Assembly: GCA_900540875.1 (NCBI GenBank)
Contig: UQHT01000032.1
Location: 1-25,234 of the forward strand
DNA: 25,234 nucleotides
From: an uncultured Collinsella sp.
GTDB lineage: Bacteria; Actinomycetota; Coriobacteriia; Coriobacteriales; Coriobacteriaceae
Direction of reading: 5' to 3'
Shown here: in pieces, positions 16,652-24,345 of the stretch
Layout: the number at the start of each line of letters is the position of its first letter
Numbering within the stretch: position 1 is the first letter of the stretch
Program-made: the position numbers and the translations under genes
Notes under the pieces: generated by a model
Seen by the model: only the letters and a program-made list of their open reading frames with translations
The model's database searches: none
Told to the model about the DNA's origin: nothing

Positions 16652-17032
16652 TCATTCCTCCCCGCCCGGCTTGCGACGGTTAGCCTTTTTAATCGCATTG
16701 AAGTGCTTGTCGTTGAGCCTGCGCTGGCGCGATCGCTGGGGCACTTTGGTCTTGACGCGACGGCGCGGCGGACGGCCACGACGCTCAAGCTCTGCGCGCA
16801 GCTTACGCAGGCAGCTCGCGCGATTCTGAAACTGACTACGGCTCTCGCGCGCCGTCACAACAATCCCCGTGGGCCCATGCTTCATACGCACCGCCGAGTC
16901 CGTCGTGTTCACGCCCTGCCCGCCCGGACCCGTCGCACGAAACACCTGCACCTCGCAATCGCGCGCCAACTCCTCGGCCGACATCTCGGCATAGCGCGCA
17001 TACTCGCGCCATTCCATCTTGTTCTCGTCCAT
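16652..17032 (-). CDS. ArfB-like peptidyl-tRNA hydrolase (GGQ release-factor domain)
   Basis: This 126-residue protein has a single RF-1 domain with the catalytic loop FRATGPGGQGVNTTDSAVR (31-49; GGQ 37-39) but no codon-recognition domain. A strongly basic tail (PPRRRVKTKVPQRSRQRR, 88-105) resembles the ArfB tail that enters the empty mRNA channel of stalled ribosomes. It therefore probably frees peptide from stalled ribosomes. The ATG at 17032 has GGGAGG 7 nt upstream. It lies downstream of xpt, separated by an intrinsic terminator. A PrfH-type or mitochondrial ICT1-like relative are alternative names for the same fold. Confidence 0.85.
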   Translation of the reverse strand: MDENKMEWREYARYAEMSAEELARDCEVQVFRATGPGGQGVNTTDSAVRMKHGPTGIVVTARESRSQFQNRASCLRKLRAELERRGRPPRRRVKTKVPQRSRQRRLNDKHFNAIKKANRRKPGGEE

Positions 17033-17049
17033 ATCAGCACCTCCCCTCA

Positions 17050-17090
17050 TACAAAAAAAATGTGACAAAGGGACAGTCCCTTTGTCACAT
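17050..17090 (-). terminator. Intrinsic terminator of xpt built from a GGGAC-core palindrome
   Basis: The arms 17060-17074 and 17076-17090 are perfect 15-bp inverted repeats around one base. On the minus strand they run directly into eight T residues. This is a textbook terminator and also a copy of the palindrome near 8444. Confidence 0.85.
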
Positions 17091-17117
17091 CGCATACCAA
17101 TCGCTTGTGTTGCGCGC

Positions 17118-17696
17118 TTAGGCGAAGGTGATCTCGCCGTTCTCGCAGTCCATATCGGCGATACGGGCCAGGCTCTCAACGCGGAAGCCGCGCTTACGGA
17201 GCTTATCGCCGCCGCCCTGGAAGCCCTTCTCAACGGCGATGCCAATGCCGGCAACTTCGGCGCCCGCAGCCTCGCAGATCTTAATAAGGCCCTCAAGCGC
17301 GCAGCCGTTGGCCAGGAAGTCGTCGATGATCAGGACCTTGTCGCCCTCGGACAGGAAGCGCTTGCCGACGATGACCGGGTACTCCTTCTGCTTGGTAAAG
17401 GAGTAGATGGTCGTGGCATACTGCTCGCCGTCGAGGTTGATGGACTGTGCCTTCTTGGCAAAGACCACTGGCACGCCGCCAAAGTGCTGGGCTGCAATGC
17501 AAGCCATACCAATGCCCGAAGCCTCAATCGTCAGGATCTTGTTGATCTCGACATCCTTGAACAGACGGGCCCACTCGGCGCCCATGTGGTCGAACAGCTC
17601 AACGTCGCACTGGTGGTTGAGGAAGGCATCAACCTTAAGGACGTTACCGGCCTTTACGATGCCGTCATGGCGAATACGATCCTCAAGCTCCTGCAT
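17118..17696 (-). CDS. xpt: Xanthine phosphoribosyltransferase
   Basis: This 192-residue cytosolic enzyme salvages xanthine to XMP using PRPP. The length and order fit Xpt: GNVLKVDAFLNHQ near the N-terminus, ILTIEASGIGMACIAA (54-69), and the PRPP-binding motif VLIIDDFLANG (121-131). The ATG at 17696 has AAGGGG 7 nt upstream. It is monocistronic by appearance, ended by a strong terminator. No purine riboswitch core is visible in the 157-nt leader, although xpt genes in Firmicutes often carry one. Xanthine salvage may be relevant if the cell has a molybdenum hydroxylase, but that link is inference. Confidence 0.95.
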   Translation of the reverse strand: MQELEDRIRHDGIVKAGNVLKVDAFLNHQCDVELFDHMGAEWARLFKDVEINKILTIEASGIGMACIAAQHFGGVPVVFAKKAQSINLDGEQYATTIYSFTKQKEYPVIVGKRFLSEGDKVLIIDDFLANGCALEGLIKICEAAGAEVAGIGIAVEKGFQGGGDKLRKRGFRVESLARIADMDCENGEITFA

Positions 17697-17853
17697 GGCG
17701 CAACCCCTTCTCGCGGCAACGATACCGCGCGATTAATAAACGTTGTTCGATAGTCTACCACGGACCGACCCCCGCCCGCCCCACAAGCCGCATCGCACCA
17801 CAAACCAGTCTTTTTGGGACGGCGCGATTCGTGGCAGACAGCCTCCCAACACG

Positions 17854-19158
17854 CTAATGACGGGCGCGCATCTTCACCAAACGCACCATGGCAAGCGCAA
17901 AGCCCACAGCGGCCACGGCCATCAACACATAGAACACCGAGCGAAAGCCGAATAGGAATACATCCGGACGGCCTGCAACAAAACTGGTCACGGCCTCGCC
18001 CATCGCCACGCTCATCTGCCCATAGAGGATATGCGAACCTGCCGTAATACCCAGCGCCATGCCCGCATAGCGCGCCAAGCTGCCCAAGCTACCTGCAAAG
18101 CCAAGTGCCTCGCGCGGAGCCGAGCCCATGTACAGCGAGTTGTTGGGGCTCTGGAAAATCGACGTACCGCACGACATAAATGCGACGCAGCACACGATCA
18201 CAGGGATCGATGAATGCTCGTCGAGCGTGCTCACTGCAAAGAGCCCGCACACGTACACGCCCAGGCCAACGGCCGTGGGGCCCTCGCAACCAATACGATC
18301 GGAAATCGTGCCCGAAAGCGGGCCGATAAAAGCATTCACCATCGGAAGCGCCAAAAAGAGCAGTCCGGAAATGTCGGAACCAAAGCCGTGGGCGTCCTGA
18401 AAATAGAACGGCAGAATAAACTCGGATGCGCCAATACCAACGAACACGATGAGCATGCAGGCAAGATTGATGGTGAAGGCCGAATTTGCAAAGCAGCGAC
18501 GCGCGGCCTCCGCCAGCGACATGGAGCGCTCGCCGGCCTCCGGCTTAACATGCGGCAGCGTGTAGAGCCCCACGATAAACGAGATGACGCCAATGGGCAG
18601 GTTGATGAGGAAGATACTCTCCCAAGGAAAGCTTGCCACCAGCATGCCGCCGAGCACGGGGCCACACATCATGCCGAGGGCCACAAAGGTCGCGAGAATG
18701 CCCATGGCACGGCCTCGTTCGCGCGCCGGAAACGACTCGGTGATGATACCCATGTTGTTAGCCATGGCCGCCGCGCAACCGACGCCCTGAACAATGCGTG
18801 CCAGGATAAGAACCTCGAGCGAGGCCGAAAGGCCGCACAGCAGCGAACCGACCGAAAAGACGATGACGCCCAGCTGAAACACATTCACCTTGCCGCGCAC
18901 GTCGCCCAGACGGCCAAACGGCAACATAGCCACGCACGTCGCAAGCAGATACACAGAGCTTACCAGCTGAATGCGATCGAGGCCCACACCCAGCTCTTTT
19001 TGCATCACGGGCAGCGCCACGGTCACGACGGTCGAATCCAGACACACCATAAACGTCATGATGAGCACGGTAAACAGAATCGCCCATTTGTTCTTGCCAT
19101 GGGTATCGCCCTCAAGGGCAATGTGCTCGCGGCGCAGCTGCTCTGCAGTTTTCTCCAT
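17854..19158 (-). CDS. MFS drug-efflux type transporter (DHA2/EmrB-QacA-like)
   Basis: This 434-residue membrane protein is a proton-driven exporter of the major facilitator superfamily. The first helix carries the DHA-type motif FMVCLDSTVVTVALP, the loop 2-3 motif is LPFGRLGDVRGK, and motif C appears as LGMMCGPVLGGML. The count of hydrophobic segments suggests 12 to 14 helices; at 434 residues it is somewhat short for the 14-helix group. I chose ATG 19158 because AAAGGA lies about 5 nt upstream; an ATG two codons earlier and a far upstream start overlapping the metY terminator are less likely. It follows metY after a terminator. Substrate unknown. Confidence 0.88.
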   Translation of the reverse strand: MEKTAEQLRREHIALEGDTHGKNKWAILFTVLIMTFMVCLDSTVVTVALPVMQKELGVGLDRIQLVSSVYLLATCVAMLPFGRLGDVRGKVNVFQLGVIVFSVGSLLCGLSASLEVLILARIVQGVGCAAAMANNMGIITESFPARERGRAMGILATFVALGMMCGPVLGGMLVASFPWESIFLINLPIGVISFIVGLYTLPHVKPEAGERSMSLAEAARRCFANSAFTINLACMLIVFVGIGASEFILPFYFQDAHGFGSDISGLLFLALPMVNAFIGPLSGTISDRIGCEGPTAVGLGVYVCGLFAVSTLDEHSSIPVIVCCVAFMSCGTSIFQSPNNSLYMGSAPREALGFAGSLGSLARYAGMALGITAGSHILYGQMSVAMGEAVTSFVAGRPDVFLFGFRSVFYVLMAVAAVGFALAMVRLVKMRARH

Positions 19159-19184
19159 ATCCATCCTTTCGAGTGGCATAACGC

Positions 19185-19230
19185 AAAAACGGGGCCCCAA
19201 TCGCCTACAAACAGTCGCGATCGGGGTCCC
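19185..19230 (-). terminator. Intrinsic terminator of metY
   Basis: On the minus strand GGGACCCCGATCGC pairs with GCGATTGGGGCCCC (one mismatch, one G-U) around an 11-12 nt loop, followed by GTTTTTG. It lies about 70 nt after the metY stop. Confidence 0.8.
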
Positions 19231-19299
19231 GCCTACGGAATCGGAACTAAAGGTCGCCGAGGCAATCTGCCCGTATCGGCGCCTTGTGCGAAAGCTAGC

Positions 19300-20583
19300 C
19301 TAGCACTGCTCGAGCGCCTGCTCAAGGTCGGCAATCAGATCGGCCGTGTCCTCGAGGCCGCACGACAAGCGCACCATGTCGGCCGAGATGCCGCAGGCGA
19401 TGAGCTCTTCGTCGTTCATCTGGCGGTGCGTGGCGTTAGCAGGATGCAGGCAGCAGGTGCGGGCATCTGCGACATGCGTGGCGATCTGGGCGAGCTTGAG
19501 GCTCTTCATAAAGGTCTCGGCCGCCGCGCGACCACCGTTAAAGCCAAAGCTCACGACGCCGCACGTACCGTTGGGCATGTACTTTTGAGCCATGTCATAG
19601 TACTTGTCGCCCTCCAGGCCCGGATAGCTCACAAAGCGCACCTTGGGATGGCTCTGCAGGAACTTGGCGACCGCCAGGCCGTTCTCGCAATGACGCGGCA
19701 TGCGCACATGCAGGCTCTCGAGCGAGCTGTTCAGGAAAAACGCCGCCTGCGGGTTCTGCATGGGGCCAAGATCGCGCATGAGCTGTGCGGTGGCCTTGGT
19801 AATGAAGGCGCCCTCGCGGCCAAACTTCTCGGCATAGGTCACGCCGTGATAGCTCTCGTCGGGCGTGGTGAGACCCGGGAACTTGTCCGCATGGGCCATC
19901 CAGTCAAACTGGCCGTGGTCGACGATCACGCCGCCCAGGTAGGCCGCGTGGCCATCCATGTACTTGGTGGTGGAGTGCGTAACGATGTCGGCGCCCCACT
20001 CAAAGGGACGGCACATCACGGGCGTCGGGAAGGTGTTATCGACCATCAGCGGCACGCCGTGGTCATGCGCGGCCTTGGCAAAGCGCTCAATATCGAGCAC
20101 GGCGAGGGCGGGGTTGGCGATGGTCTCGCCAAAGACGAGCTTGGTGTTGGGCCGGAAGGCTGCTTCCAGCTCCTCATCGGTGCAGTCGGGAGCAACGAAC
20201 GTGCAGGTAACGCCCATGCGGCCCATGGTATGGGCAAGCAGGTTGTAGGTACCGCCGTAGATGGCAGAGCTCGCGACCACGTGATCGCCGGCACCGGCCA
20301 CGTTAAAGATCGCGAGGAAGTTCGCAGCCATGCCCGAGCTCGTGAGCATCGCAGCAGTGCCGCCCTCCATCTCGCAGATCTTGGCGGCAACCAGATCACA
20401 CGTGGGATTCTGCAGACGGCTGTAGAAGTAGCCCGACTCCTCCAGGTCAAACAGCTTGCCCATGTGCTCGGACGTGTCGTACTTCCACGTGGTTGACTGG
20501 TAGATAGGCACCTGACGCGGCTCTGCATCGCCCGGGCGAAAACCGCCCTGAACACACGTGGTACCGATGGTCTGCTCGCTCAT
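19300..20583 (-). CDS. metY: O-acetylhomoserine aminocarboxypropyltransferase / sulfhydrylase
   Basis: This 427-residue PLP enzyme of the Cys/Met metabolism family makes homocysteine from O-acetylhomoserine and sulfide. The hallmarks are the N-terminal TTCVQGGFRPGDAEPRQVP, YSRLQNPTCD (54-63), TSSGMAAN (81-88), VDNTFPTP (181-188) and the PLP lysine in VTHSTTKYMDGH (K207). The ATG at 20583 has AGGGAG 6 nt upstream; a TTG two codons earlier is less likely. It is divergent from the C_GCAxxG_C_C gene across a 229-nt gap. I see no SAM riboswitch in the leader. A cystathionine gamma-synthase or lyase role is possible, but length and the NP-rich N-terminus favour MetY. Confidence 0.92.
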   Translation of the reverse strand: MSEQTIGTTCVQGGFRPGDAEPRQVPIYQSTTWKYDTSEHMGKLFDLEESGYFYSRLQNPTCDLVAAKICEMEGGTAAMLTSSGMAANFLAIFNVAGAGDHVVASSAIYGGTYNLLAHTMGRMGVTCTFVAPDCTDEELEAAFRPNTKLVFGETIANPALAVLDIERFAKAAHDHGVPLMVDNTFPTPVMCRPFEWGADIVTHSTTKYMDGHAAYLGGVIVDHGQFDWMAHADKFPGLTTPDESYHGVTYAEKFGREGAFITKATAQLMRDLGPMQNPQAAFFLNSSLESLHVRMPRHCENGLAVAKFLQSHPKVRFVSYPGLEGDKYYDMAQKYMPNGTCGVVSFGFNGGRAAAETFMKSLKLAQIATHVADARTCCLHPANATHRQMNDEELIACGISADMVRLSCGLEDTADLIADLEQALEQC

Positions 20584-20622
20584 ATCCAACTCCCTTACTT
20601 GGGTTTTGATTTTATTCGGTTC

Positions 20623-20651
20623 ACGATACCGCTACCCCGCACCCCTCTCAA
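20623..20651 (-). promoter_or_regulatory. Candidate metY promoter
   Basis: TTGAGA (20646-20651) and TATCGT (20623-20628) on the minus strand are separated by 17 nt. This would give a leader of about 35 nt. Confidence 0.4.
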
Positions 20652-20712
20652 CCCATCCTCAAGGTAGGTTATTGGATAGATGCTTCGGGCTCATTTGCCC
20701 CACACTTAGGTA

Positions 20713-20741
20713 TTGGTACGACAATAACGGTGAGGTATGCA
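20713..20741 (+). promoter_or_regulatory. Candidate promoter of the C_GCAxxG_C_C gene
   Basis: TTGGTA (20713-20718) and TATGCA (20736-20741) are 17 nt apart. The start would lie about 65 nt upstream of the coding region. Confidence 0.35.
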
Positions 20742-20812
20742 TAAAGCTCTCGATGAACGAATGCGCCGGCAAGGGTACCATAGGCGAGTACACCACAAAC
20801 AAGGAGACAACG

Positions 20813-21259
20813 ATGAAGCAAATCGATACAGCCCAGCTCGACATCACCGCCTGTCAGGCTCAGGCTGCCGAGTACCACGCCCGTGGCTTTAATTGCGCGC
20901 AGGCCGTCGCCTGCACGCTCGCGCCCGCCGTCGGGCTTGACCCCCAAGTCGCCTTTACCCTCACCGAGGGCTTTGGCGCCGGCATGGGCGGCATGACCGA
21001 AACCTGCGGCGCCATCTCGGGCGCCGTGGCCATCATGGGCTTTGTAATGAGCGACGGCATGGAAAACCCCAAGACCAAGGGCCAGACCTACAAGCTGTCG
21101 CGCGAGATCGCCAAGCGTTTTGGCGAGAAGAACACGACGACCGTCTGCGGCACGCTCAAGGGCGTCGGATCGGACAAGGGCCCGCTCCGCAGCTGCCCCG
21201 GCTGCATCGACGATGCCATCGAGATCGCCTGCGATGTGCTAAAGCAGCTCGCCGAGTAA
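20813..21259 (+). CDS. C_GCAxxG_C_C family redox protein
   Basis: This 148-residue protein matches the C_GCAxxG_C_C family. The spaced cysteines are C28 (GFNCAQAV), C65 in TETCGAISGAVAIMG (the GCAxxG-like block), C112 (TVCGTLKG), and C128 and C131 (RSCPGCIDDA). Such proteins are thought to be redox-active or metal-binding, but no activity is firmly known to me. The ATG at 20813 has AAGGAG 6 nt upstream; reading further upstream only enters non-coding leader. It is divergent from metY, so a link to sulfur metabolism is possible. It converges on yigZ, with an inverted repeat between the two stops. Confidence 0.88.
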   Translation: MKQIDTAQLDITACQAQAAEYHARGFNCAQAVACTLAPAVGLDPQVAFTLTEGFGAGMGGMTETCGAISGAVAIMGFVMSDGMENPKTKGQTYKLSREIAKRFGEKNTTTVCGTLKGVGSDKGPLRSCPGCIDDAIEIACDVLKQLAE

Positions 21260-21276
21260 ACGGCGGCAACATAAAT

Positions 21277-21323
21277 CGACGGCCGGCGCGCTTGGGATCC
21301 ATCCAAAAGCACACCGGCCGTCG
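21277..21323. terminator. Inverted repeat between convergent genes, possible bidirectional terminator
   Basis: CGACGGCCGG and CCGGCCGTCG are perfect 10-bp arms around a 27-nt loop that itself holds TTGGGAT/ATCCAA. It lies 17 nt after the C_GCAxxG_C_C stop and 3 nt before the yigZ stop. There is no T-run, so termination may be weak. Confidence 0.5.
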
Positions 21324-21326
21324 CCG

Positions 21327-21965
21327 TTAGAACTCGGCAAATTCGGAGGCGCCGACCTCAATCTCCTCGCGTCCCGCCATAAGCTCGCGCATCTTGGCGC
21401 AAAATGGCTCCTGCTCCCCCGCCTTAAATACCAAGTGAAGTGTCACGGCATCCGCGTAATCGGTATCTAAAACCTTGGCACCACAATCCTGCGCCAAACG
21501 CAGCACCTGCTCATACTGCGGATAGGCCACATGCACGTCAACGGGCACGACGCTTGTCATCTCAACGATCTGACCGGCCTCCCGAGCAGCTGCCACCGCC
21601 GCCTGAGTCGCCGCGGTATAGGCGCGCACCAAGCCACCAGGCCCTAGCAGCGTGCCACCAAAATAGCGCGTCACAACGCAGCATACGTTTTTAAGTCCCG
21701 CACCGCGCAGCACCTCGAGCGTCGGCATTCCGCTCGTGCGGCTTGGCTCGCCATCATCGCTCTGGCGCTCGCGTCCATCGACCAAAATCCACGCGGGCAC
21801 ATTATGCCGAGCGTCATAATGACGCTTGCGAACCATCTCGATAAAGGCATTCGCCTCGTCCTCGGACTCAATATGGATCAACTGGGCAATAAACCGGCTC
21901 TTGCGGTCCACAAACTCGCCCGAAGCCTCAATATTCAATTGCAGAGTAAAATAGCTGTCCAACAA
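21327..21965 (-). CDS. yigZ: YigZ/IMPACT family protein
   Basis: This protein of about 212 residues is a YigZ/YvyE-type member of the IMPACT (UPF0029) family. Signatures are RKSRFIAQLIHI, ARHNVPAWIL, RQSDDGEPSRTSGMP and VVTRYFGGTLLGPGGLVRAY. The C-terminal part matches the DUF1949-type ferredoxin-like domain. The family is linked to translation or stress control, but the bacterial role is unsettled. The start must be one of two consecutive TTG codons (21965 or 21962), since no ATG is in range; GAGGGG lies 5 nt before the second. It follows a promoter that overlaps the edge of a structured repeat. Confidence 0.9.
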   Translation of the reverse strand: MLDSYFTLQLNIEASGEFVDRKSRFIAQLIHIESEDEANAFIEMVRKRHYDARHNVPAWILVDGRERQSDDGEPSRTSGMPTLEVLRGAGLKNVCCVVTRYFGGTLLGPGGLVRAYTAATQAAVAAAREAGQIVEMTSVVPVDVHVAYPQYEQVLRLAQDCGAKVLDTDYADAVTLHLVFKAGEQEPFCAKMRELMAGREEIEVGASEFAEF

Positions 21966-22010
21966 AGCCCCTCAACAAAATAAAGCGCAGCAACGAACAG
22001 CCTCAATAAT

Positions 22011-22038
22011 ACGATAACCCTAGTAAAAAGAATGACAA
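22011..22038 (-). promoter_or_regulatory. Candidate yigZ promoter
   Basis: TTGTCA (22033-22038) and TATCGT (22011-22016) on the minus strand are separated by 16 nt. The -35 hexamer overlaps the first bases of the structured repeat. Confidence 0.45.
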
Positions 22039-22168
22039 CGCCGATGATTCCGTCAACGAAAGCGAGAACCCGTCAGCGCGAGCAAGGTGCCTTGAAAGCC
22101 GAGGGCATTGACCTTATGGTCATGCCCGAAGGCTTGAAAGGCAGATTGCCGCGCTGACGGGTTCGCAG
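22034..22168. repeat. Structured dispersed element with 105-nt long hairpin (copy 1)
   Basis: From 22062 to 22166 the sequence folds into one long hairpin. The base pairs are GCGA-AACCCGTCAGCGCG with CGCGCTGACGGGTTCGC, then GCAA/TTGC, TGCCTT/AAGGCA, GCC/GGC and GGGCA-TGACC/GGTCATGCCC, with loop TTAT. Small symmetric internal loops (gg/ga, gaaa/ttga) separate the stems. A related sequence begins at 25169. It lies 14 nt beyond the 3' end of rnpB. It may be a structured RNA, a rnpB 3' element or a mobile palindromic repeat. Confidence 0.75.
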
Positions 22169-22181
22169 CGTCAACAAAGTG

Positions 22182-22542
22182 CCGAGTGGGCCGATAAGCC
22201 GGGTTCTGTCGTGAACGGTCATTTATCTTGTCTGCACGTTACCGTGCAGCTCCACGCACGCTACCCGAACGCGGACCGGGCCGGCCCATAGCGTTCCTAT
22301 TCGCGCTTGCTCCGGATGGGGCTTGCCAAGCCGCCGTGTTGCCACGACGCTGGTGGTCTCTTACACCACCGTTTCAGCTTTTCCCTTTACGCCTTGCGGC
22401 GCAGGTGGGAGTCTTCTTTTCTGCGGCGCTTTCCGTCGGATCACTCCGCCCGGCCGTTAGCCGGCATCCCGCCCTCTGGAGCCCGGACTTTCCTCACGCG
22501 TACTGCAAGCAGCACATCGCGCGACCGTCTGGCCCACTCAGC
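22182..22542 (-). ncRNA. rnpB: RNase P RNA, bacterial type A
   Basis: The minus strand carries the universal RNase P core. The 5' part has GAGGAAAGTCCGGGCTCC, and the 3' part has ACAGAACCCGGCTTATCGG. The terminal helix pairs TGAGTGGGCC with GGCCCACTCGG, which fixes the ends at about 22542 and 22182, so the RNA is near 361 nt. It is the catalytic RNA that removes 5' leaders from tRNA precursors. A promoter fits just upstream. The ends are accurate to a few bases. Confidence 0.95.
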
Positions 22543-22550
22543 ATTGCAAA

Positions 22551-22577
22551 AGTGTAACACACCGTTGCCGCAGGCAA
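22551..22577 (-). promoter_or_regulatory. rnpB promoter
   Basis: An extended -10 (TGTTACACT; hexamer 22551-22556) and TTGCCT (22572-22577) are 15 nt apart. The predicted start falls at the mapped 5' end of rnpB. Confidence 0.55.
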
Positions 22578-22625
22578 TGGCACAACGCAAACGCTCGACA
22601 CGATAAACCAAGAACCGCCATGCGC

Positions 22626-22740
22626 TACAATGGTCCTGTCGATGGGCAACGTCGTCAGTCGAGACGCGACCGCGCTCCGCACCCCTCCGTCTACTCGGTG
22701 TGTTCCCGCCTCCTCCCCGAGGCGGGATGTCGGCTTTTTT
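22626..22740 (+). ncRNA. Candidate small RNA transcript on the plus strand
   Basis: TACAAT (22626-22631) could be a -10, and a perfect 8-bp hairpin CCCGCCTC/GAGGCGGG (22705-22726) is followed 8 nt later by TTTTTT (22735-22740). The stretch between has no convincing reading frame or gene on either strand. It is divergent from rnpB and convergent with rpsA. The -35 is weak and the T-run is not directly at the hairpin, so this is tentative. Confidence 0.3.
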
Positions 22741-22804
22741 CATGCACCGACAATCCAATAGTCTGTGGACAGCCCGGCAGCATTGCGCATCTCGGTGCCA
22801 AATG

Positions 22805-22840
22805 CAAAAAGGGACCCGTCCATTACGGACGGATCCCTTA
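22805..22840 (-). terminator. Intrinsic terminator of rpsA
   Basis: On the minus strand AAGGGATCCGTCC pairs with GGACGGGTCCCTT (13 bp, one G-U) around GTAAT, followed by TTT. It lies 24 nt after the rpsA stop. Confidence 0.9.
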
Positions 22841-22863
22841 AAACAAGTGATCGTCAAACCGAT

Positions 22864-24030
22864 TTACTCGGCGTCAGTCTCCTCGTCCTTCTTCTCGGAA
22901 GGCAGCGGGGTAACCTCGATCTCGACGCCCAGAGTCTCAGCAGCGGACTTCATGGACAGGGAGATACGACGACGGTCGAGGTCGATCTCCATGACCTTGA
23001 CCTGAACCTTGTCGCCAACGTGGGTGACCTGAGAAGGCTGGTCCACGTGCTTATTGGCCATCTCGGAGATGTGCACCAGGCCCTCGATGCCCTCGCCCAG
23101 GTCGACGAAAGCGCCGAACGGGACAAGCTTGGTCACAGTGCCCTCGACGATAGCGCCGACGGGGTACTTCTTGACCAGTGCGCGCCACGGATCCTCGGTG
23201 GTCTGCTTGAGACCCAGGGAGATGCGCTCGCGGTTGAGGTCGACGTCGAGAACCTCGACCTCGACCTCCTGGCCGACCTTGACAACCTCGGAAGGATGGT
23301 TGACGTGGTTCCAGGAAAGCTCGGAGATGTGGATGAGGCCGTCGATACCGCCGAGGTCGACGAAGGCGCCGAAGTCGACGATGGAGGAAACGGTGCCCTG
23401 GAGACGCATGCCAGACTTGAGCTTGGACAGGATCTCGGAGCGCTCGGCCTTACGGGACTCCTCGAGCACGACGCGACGGGAGAGGACGACGTTGTTGCGG
23501 TTGCGGTCCATCTCGATGACGCGGGCCTCGATGCGGGTGCCCATGTAGGAGGTGAGGTCCTTGACGCGACGGAGGTCGACGAGGGAAGCGGGCAGGAAGC
23601 CACGCAGGCCGATGTCGAGGATCAGGCCGCCCTTGACAACCTCGATAACCTCGCCCTCGACGTTCTCGCCGGAGTTGAACTTCTCCTCGATGCGGTTCCA
23701 AGCACGCTCGTACTCGGCACGCTTCTTGGACAGGACCAGACGACCGTCCTTGTCCTCCTTCTGGAGAACCAGGGCCTCGATGGGATCACCGAGTGCAACG
23801 ATGTCTGCAGGGTTAGCGTCCTTGCGGATGGACAGCTCGCGGACCGGGATAACGCCCTCGGACTTGAATCCGATGTCAACGAGCACCTCGTCATGCTCGA
23901 TCTTAACGACAGTGCCGTTAACGAGATCGCCCTCATCAAAGTCGGTAATCGTACCGTCGATGAGGTTGTTCATCTCCTCCTCGTTGACATCGTCAAGAGA
24001 GAAAATGGACGAGTTCTGAATCTCACTCAA
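22864..24030 (-). CDS. rpsA: 30S ribosomal protein S1
   Basis: This 388-residue RNA-binding protein has four S1 domains at about 34-103, 121-188, 207-277 and 292-362, each with a G-x-V-x-G-x-V opening and a D-x-G-x-x-G-x-x-P/H core (for example FGAFVDLGGIDGLIHISELS). Four domains is the form common in Actinomycetota and Firmicutes, against six in E. coli. S1 helps the ribosome take up mRNA. The start is TTG at 24030 (MSEIQNSSIFSL), with AAAGGGG about 7 nt upstream and no earlier ATG. The C-terminal tail is acidic. It ends in a strong terminator. Confidence 0.95.
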   Translation of the reverse strand: MSEIQNSSIFSLDDVNEEEMNNLIDGTITDFDEGDLVNGTVVKIEHDEVLVDIGFKSEGVIPVRELSIRKDANPADIVALGDPIEALVLQKEDKDGRLVLSKKRAEYERAWNRIEEKFNSGENVEGEVIEVVKGGLILDIGLRGFLPASLVDLRRVKDLTSYMGTRIEARVIEMDRNRNNVVLSRRVVLEESRKAERSEILSKLKSGMRLQGTVSSIVDFGAFVDLGGIDGLIHISELSWNHVNHPSEVVKVGQEVEVEVLDVDLNRERISLGLKQTTEDPWRALVKKYPVGAIVEGTVTKLVPFGAFVDLGEGIEGLVHISEMANKHVDQPSQVTHVGDKVQVKVMEIDLDRRRISLSMKSAAETLGVEIEVTPLPSEKKDEETDAE

Positions 24031-24345
24031 AGGTGGACCCCTTTCGAACTACGGGGCCCCGATTGCTAGGACCTACAGAAGGGTGCGACAAGCACACAAC
24101 GTTTAGGAACACTCGGGAGCCGACAGATACTAATGTGACGCTTATGCAATCACGTTCGTATAGGTTACGGGGAAATCACTTCGATTTCAAGCGTGAACTG
24201 CGATTTTTTACCCGTATGGAGACTTTTTCGCAATCTTATGGACGGCTGTCTCCACAAGTTGACGATAAACAGTTAGATATACGGCTTTGGGGTAAAGTAT
24301 CCCAGACATACGATTCTGGAACGATTTTTCGAGAAAGGCGCCCGC
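24031..24345. other. Divergent intergenic region between rpsA and the HAD gene
   Basis: This 315-nt gap must hold promoters for both genes. For rpsA a weak pair TGATTG/TATCTG (-10 at 24124-24129, spacing 17) is possible. For the HAD gene TTGACG at 24259-24264 lacks a clear -10 at normal spacing. I see no RNA gene, repeat or reading frame worth calling. Confidence 0.4.

Noticed and set aside
17697..17853. Purine riboswitch in the xpt leader
   Set aside because: No recognisable purine aptamer core; the leader is GC-rich with only weak hairpins.
18214..20496. A 760-codon open frame on the plus strand over the MFS and metY genes
   Set aside because: GC-rich antisense artefact; both underlying genes are certain and the translated product is rich in His/Arg with no domain.
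20584..20812. SAM riboswitch or T-box upstream of metY
   Set aside because: No SAM-I core or T-box sequence on the minus strand; the likely leader is only about 35 nt.
22441..22857. Minus-strand frame spanning the rnpB 5' region and the gap to rpsA
   Set aside because: It runs into the RNase P RNA and the rpsA terminator; no ribosome site and no protein-like composition.
22765..24069. Long open frame on the plus strand across rpsA
   Set aside because: It is antisense to a clear S1 protein with four S1 domains, and its residues mirror S1 codons. It has no family features.
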